A program made the translations under genes and the position numbers. DNA of 64,000 nt from Saccopteryx bilineata (lineage: Eukaryota; Chordata; Mammalia; Chiroptera; Emballonuridae): positions 298,398,349 through 298,462,348 of the forward strand of contig NC_089493.1 of NCBI RefSeq assembly GCF_036850765.1, given 5' to 3'. Position 1 is the stretch's first letter; the number at the start of each line of letters is the position of its first letter. This document shows positions 61,534 through 64,000 of this stretch, piece by piece. The notes beneath the pieces were generated by a model. The model was not told the origin of the DNA. It was given only the letters and a program-made list of their open reading frames with translations, and made no database searches.

Positions 61534-61729
61534 CTGTGGGAACATCCACGGAGGTAAATGGAAGTCTCCTCTGACTCTTTCCAGTGAGACACTTGAAGAG
61601 GTTTTCCCTTGTTCTGTGAGTTAACTATTTCTTTGAGACAGGGGCTCTTATTTTGTGAAAAATTGACATGACTAAGAATCCCAGGGGTCAAGGAAGGAAA
61701 GGGGGAAGTTAGGGTCAAGAAGGAAGAGA

Positions 61730-62126
61730 GGCCCTGGCCGCTTGGCTCAGTGGTAGAGCGTCGGCCTGGCGTGTGGGGGACCCGGGTTCGATTCCCGGCC
61801 AGGGCACATAGGAGAAGCGCCCATTTGCTTCTCCACCCCCATCCCCTCCTTTCTCTCTATCTCTCTCTTCCCCTCCTGCAGCCAAGGCTCCATTAAAGCA
61901 AAGATGGCCCAGGCGCTGGGGATGGCTCCTTGACCTCTGCCCCAGGCGCTAGAGTGGCTCTGGTCGCGGCAGAGCGATGCCCCGGAGGGGCAGAGCATCG
62001 CCCCCTGGTGGGCAGAGCGTCGCCCCTGGTGGGCGTGCCGGGTGGATCCCGGTCAGGCACATGCAGGAGTCTGTCTGTCTCTCCCCGTTTCCAGCTTCAG
62101 AAAAATACAAAAAAAAAAAAAAAAGG
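61730..62126 (+). mobile_element. Family A SINE
   Basis: Full length, head GGCCCTGGCCGCTTGGCTCA. Target duplication AAGGAAGAGA on both sides. About 200 bp upstream of exon 1 (intronic side). Confidence 0.94.
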
Positions 62127-62263
62127 AAGGAAGAGACAAGGCCATTATGGTTAGAAGGGGTGATGTAATTAATACACTCCTGTGGGGCCCTCTTAGTCAG
62201 AGTGCTGTCTCTGAACAAGCAGCAGCCACCTCACCGGGAAGCTTCTAAAAGGTGCAGAACCTC

Positions 62264-62680
62264 GCCTGACCAGGTGGTGGCGCAGTGGATAGAGCGTAGG
62301 ACTGGGATGCGGAGGACCCAGGTTCGAGACCCTGAGGTTGCCAGCTAGAGCTCGGGCTCATCTGGTTTGTGCAAATCTCACCAGCTTGGACCCAAGGTCA
62401 CTGGTTCGAGCAAGGGGTACCTCGGTCTGCTGAAGGCCCGCGGTCAAGGCACATATGAGAAAGCAATCAATGAACAACTAAGGTGTCCCAATGCGCAACG
62501 AAAAACTAATGATTGATGCTTCTCATCTCTCTATTCCTGTCTGTCTGTCCCTGTCTATCCCTCTCTCTGACTCTCTGTCTCTGTAAAAATAAATAAATAA
62601 AGATAACCATTATTAAAAAATAAAGATAACCACCATTAACAGTATAATGTACACTCCTTAATTTAAAAAAAAAAAAATTT
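62264..62680 (+). mobile_element. Family B SINE with about 80 bp of extra 3' sequence (probable transduction)
   Basis: The SINE ends near CTCTGTCTCTGTAAAAATAA at 62570-62600. The right target duplication AAAAGGTGTAGAACCTC is at 62681-62697, opposite AAAAGGTGCAGAACCTC at 62247-62263. So 62600-62680, with its own A13 run, was inserted with the SINE. Confidence 0.88.
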
Positions 62681-62697
62681 AAAAGGTGTAGAACCTC

Positions 62698-63335
62698 AGG
62701 CCCACCAGACCGTCTACATCAGAATTTGCACCTCACAGCAATGGTCTCGGTAGGTAATGAACCAGGACACATAAGCTCCCGGGGTCATCATACTCTGAGG
62801 ACAGTGTCAGCAGCTCAGCACAGCCACCTCACCACTGCGGAGCAGTGAATGCCATCTCCTTCCTTTTAGGAGAACGTCTCCCAGTGCCGCGGCCTGGAGT
62901 AAGGACAGAGGACAGAGGACGGTGTTGGGGTATGAAGCCATGTTTTTGTTCCTACTGGCCTCTGGACCAGGGGTAACCCTCTGAGCCAAAAGGATCCAAC
63001 CAGTCTCTGCTGAGAACAGAGAGCGACATCCAGAAGGGCCAGTGAGGCTCTGCTCTTCTTCAAATGAGGAAGCTGTGAGGACCCAGGGGCCAGCGGCTAA
63101 GGGACAGTGATGAGCACTTTGGACACATATCCACAGGGAAGCAGAGAAAACCAGCCTTCAAGAGAGTGAGAAAGATGGCAGGTAACAGAACAGAGGCAGT
63201 TGTGTAGGATGAAAGAGACTCTGACTGACCTTTGTCCCTGGTTCCTGGAAAAGAGACTCTTAAGTCCTTGGAGGGGCTGTCATTCGTGAGCCCCCCCACC
63301 CCGATCACACCTGAGTTTATGCTGATAAGATGATA
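62698..63335. other. Intron upstream of exon 1
   Basis: Unique sequence. No match to the N-terminal VPS35L exon was found. Confidence 0.45.
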
Positions 63336-63339
63336 GGGG

Positions 63340-63538
63340 GCCTGGCCAGTTAGCTCAGTCAGTTAAGATTGTTGTCCTGAAACAAACAAGGTTGCAGGTT
63401 TGATCTGGGTCAGGGCACACCAGGAAACAACCAGTGAGTATATGACTGAGTGGAACCAAAAATGATGCTTCCCTTCCCCCTCCCCTCTCTCTTTCTTCCT
63501 CGCCCCTCTCTCTCCCTTCCTGTCTCAGTCTTTAAAAA
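63340..63538 (+). mobile_element. Ves-type SINE
   Basis: GCCTGGCCAGTTAGCTCAGT CAGTTAAGATTGTTGTCC, TCAGGGCACACCAGG, TGATGCTTCCC, CT-rich tail and A-run. Confidence 0.88.
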
Positions 63539-63539
63539 A

Positions 63540-63685
63540 AAATCCCTGGTCTGGTTTGTTGGTTGGATGGAGTGTCATCCCAGAGTGTGGAGGTTGCTGG
63601 TTCAATTCTCTGATCAGGGCACAAACAGGGGCAGCTCCATGTTCCTGCCTCCCTTTCTCTCTCTCCAAAAAAACCCAACAAAAAC
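63540..63685 (+). mobile_element. Ves-like SINE, diverged
   Basis: CCCTGGTCTGGTTTGTTGG, GAGGTTGCTGGTTCAATTC and TGATCAGGGCACAAACAGG. Confidence 0.75.
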
Positions 63686-63686
63686 A

Positions 63687-64000
63687 GGCCCTGGCCGGTT
63701 GGCTCAGCGGTAGAGCGTTGGCCTGGCGTGCGGGGGACCCAGGTTCGATTCCTGGCCAGGGCACATAGGAGAAGCGCCCATTTGCTTCTCCACCCCCTCC
63801 CCCTCCTTCCTCTCTGTCTCTGTCTTCCCCTCCTGCAGCCAAGGCTCCACTGGAGCAAAGATGGCCTGAGCGCTGGGGATGGCTCCTTGGCCTCTGCCCC
63901 AGGTGCTAGAGTGGCTCTGGTTGCGGCAGAGCGACGCCCCGGAGGGGCAGAGCATCGCCCCCTGGTGGGCAGAGCGTTGCCCCTGGTGGGCATGCCGGGT
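63687..64000 (+). mobile_element. Family A SINE, runs off window end
   Basis: Head GGCCCTGGCCGGTTGGCTCA, B box GGTTCGATTCC, body up to GCATGCCGGGT at the window end. Confidence 0.95.

Noticed and set aside
59782..60383. Three overlapping 188-190-residue frames rich in Tyr, Leu, Ser and Ile
   Set aside because: Produced by the TCTA microsatellite, which opens all frames.
62698..64000. First coding exon of VPS35L
   Set aside because: I looked for the N-terminal residues (MAVFPWHSR from memory) on the minus strand and found none; it must lie beyond the window.
1..64000. CRISPR arrays, operons, phage or plasmid features
   Set aside because: The window is a vertebrate gene with spliced exons; tandem repeats here are minisatellites without unique spacers.

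Overview
This is a mammalian, almost certainly bat, genomic window. Nearly all of it is intronic DNA of one gene on the minus strand, VPS35L (older name C16orf62). VPS35L is the VPS35-like core subunit of the Retriever part of the Commander endosomal recycling complex. I could place 21 consecutive internal coding exons, running in transcript order from 61533 down to 1572. They join without a phase break into 1,812 coding bases (604 codons), about residues 40-643 of a protein of about 963 residues in human. The human comparison and numbering are from memory. The first coding exon and promoter lie beyond position 64000. The C-terminal third lies before position 1.

The bat assignment rests on the repeats. 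There are many copies of a tRNA-derived SINE whose head carries perfect Pol III A/B boxes and whose body ends in a CTTCAG-A-rich tail. It resembles Rhin-1/Ves-type bat SINEs, and I think horseshoe or leaf-nosed bats (Rhinolophoidea) are the best fit. Two further tRNA-related SINE families are present. There are also several short hAT DNA transposons with clean 8-bp target duplications, typical of bats, which had unusually recent DNA transposon activity among mammals.

Layout: 1-6900 holds exons 21-19, a 40-bp minisatellite, an hAT element, SINEs and a 32-bp minisatellite. 7300-18000 holds exons 18-13, a 43-45-bp minisatellite, a MaLR-type LTR and an hAT element. 18000-28900 is one 10.9-kb intron with two more MaLR LTRs, an old near full-length LINE-1 (about 21.9-26.3 kb) and SINEs. 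28900-35900 holds exons 12-8, including a minor-spliceosome (U12-type) intron between exons 8 and 9. 35900-44200 is an 8.3-kb intron with an hAT nested at a SINE boundary, four 70-bp tandem repeats, and a younger LINE-1 fragment with an open ORF2 end inside another hAT. 44200-61533 holds exons 7-1, including a 25-nt microexon, plus more SINEs and a 390-bp tetranucleotide array. 61534-64000 is intronic.

No second protein-coding gene, RNA gene, CRISPR or prokaryotic feature is supported. Other long open frames are repeat-derived (SINE, LINE-1, minisatellite, microsatellite) or chance. I saw no clearly new biological system. The most interesting signals are the U12 intron, the microexon, a tandem in-frame pair of splice donors, and several unusual transposon structures: a probable SINE 3' transduction, a SINE reduced to its tRNA head, a SINE head split by 132 bp of foreign sequence, and an hAT inside a SINE boundary.
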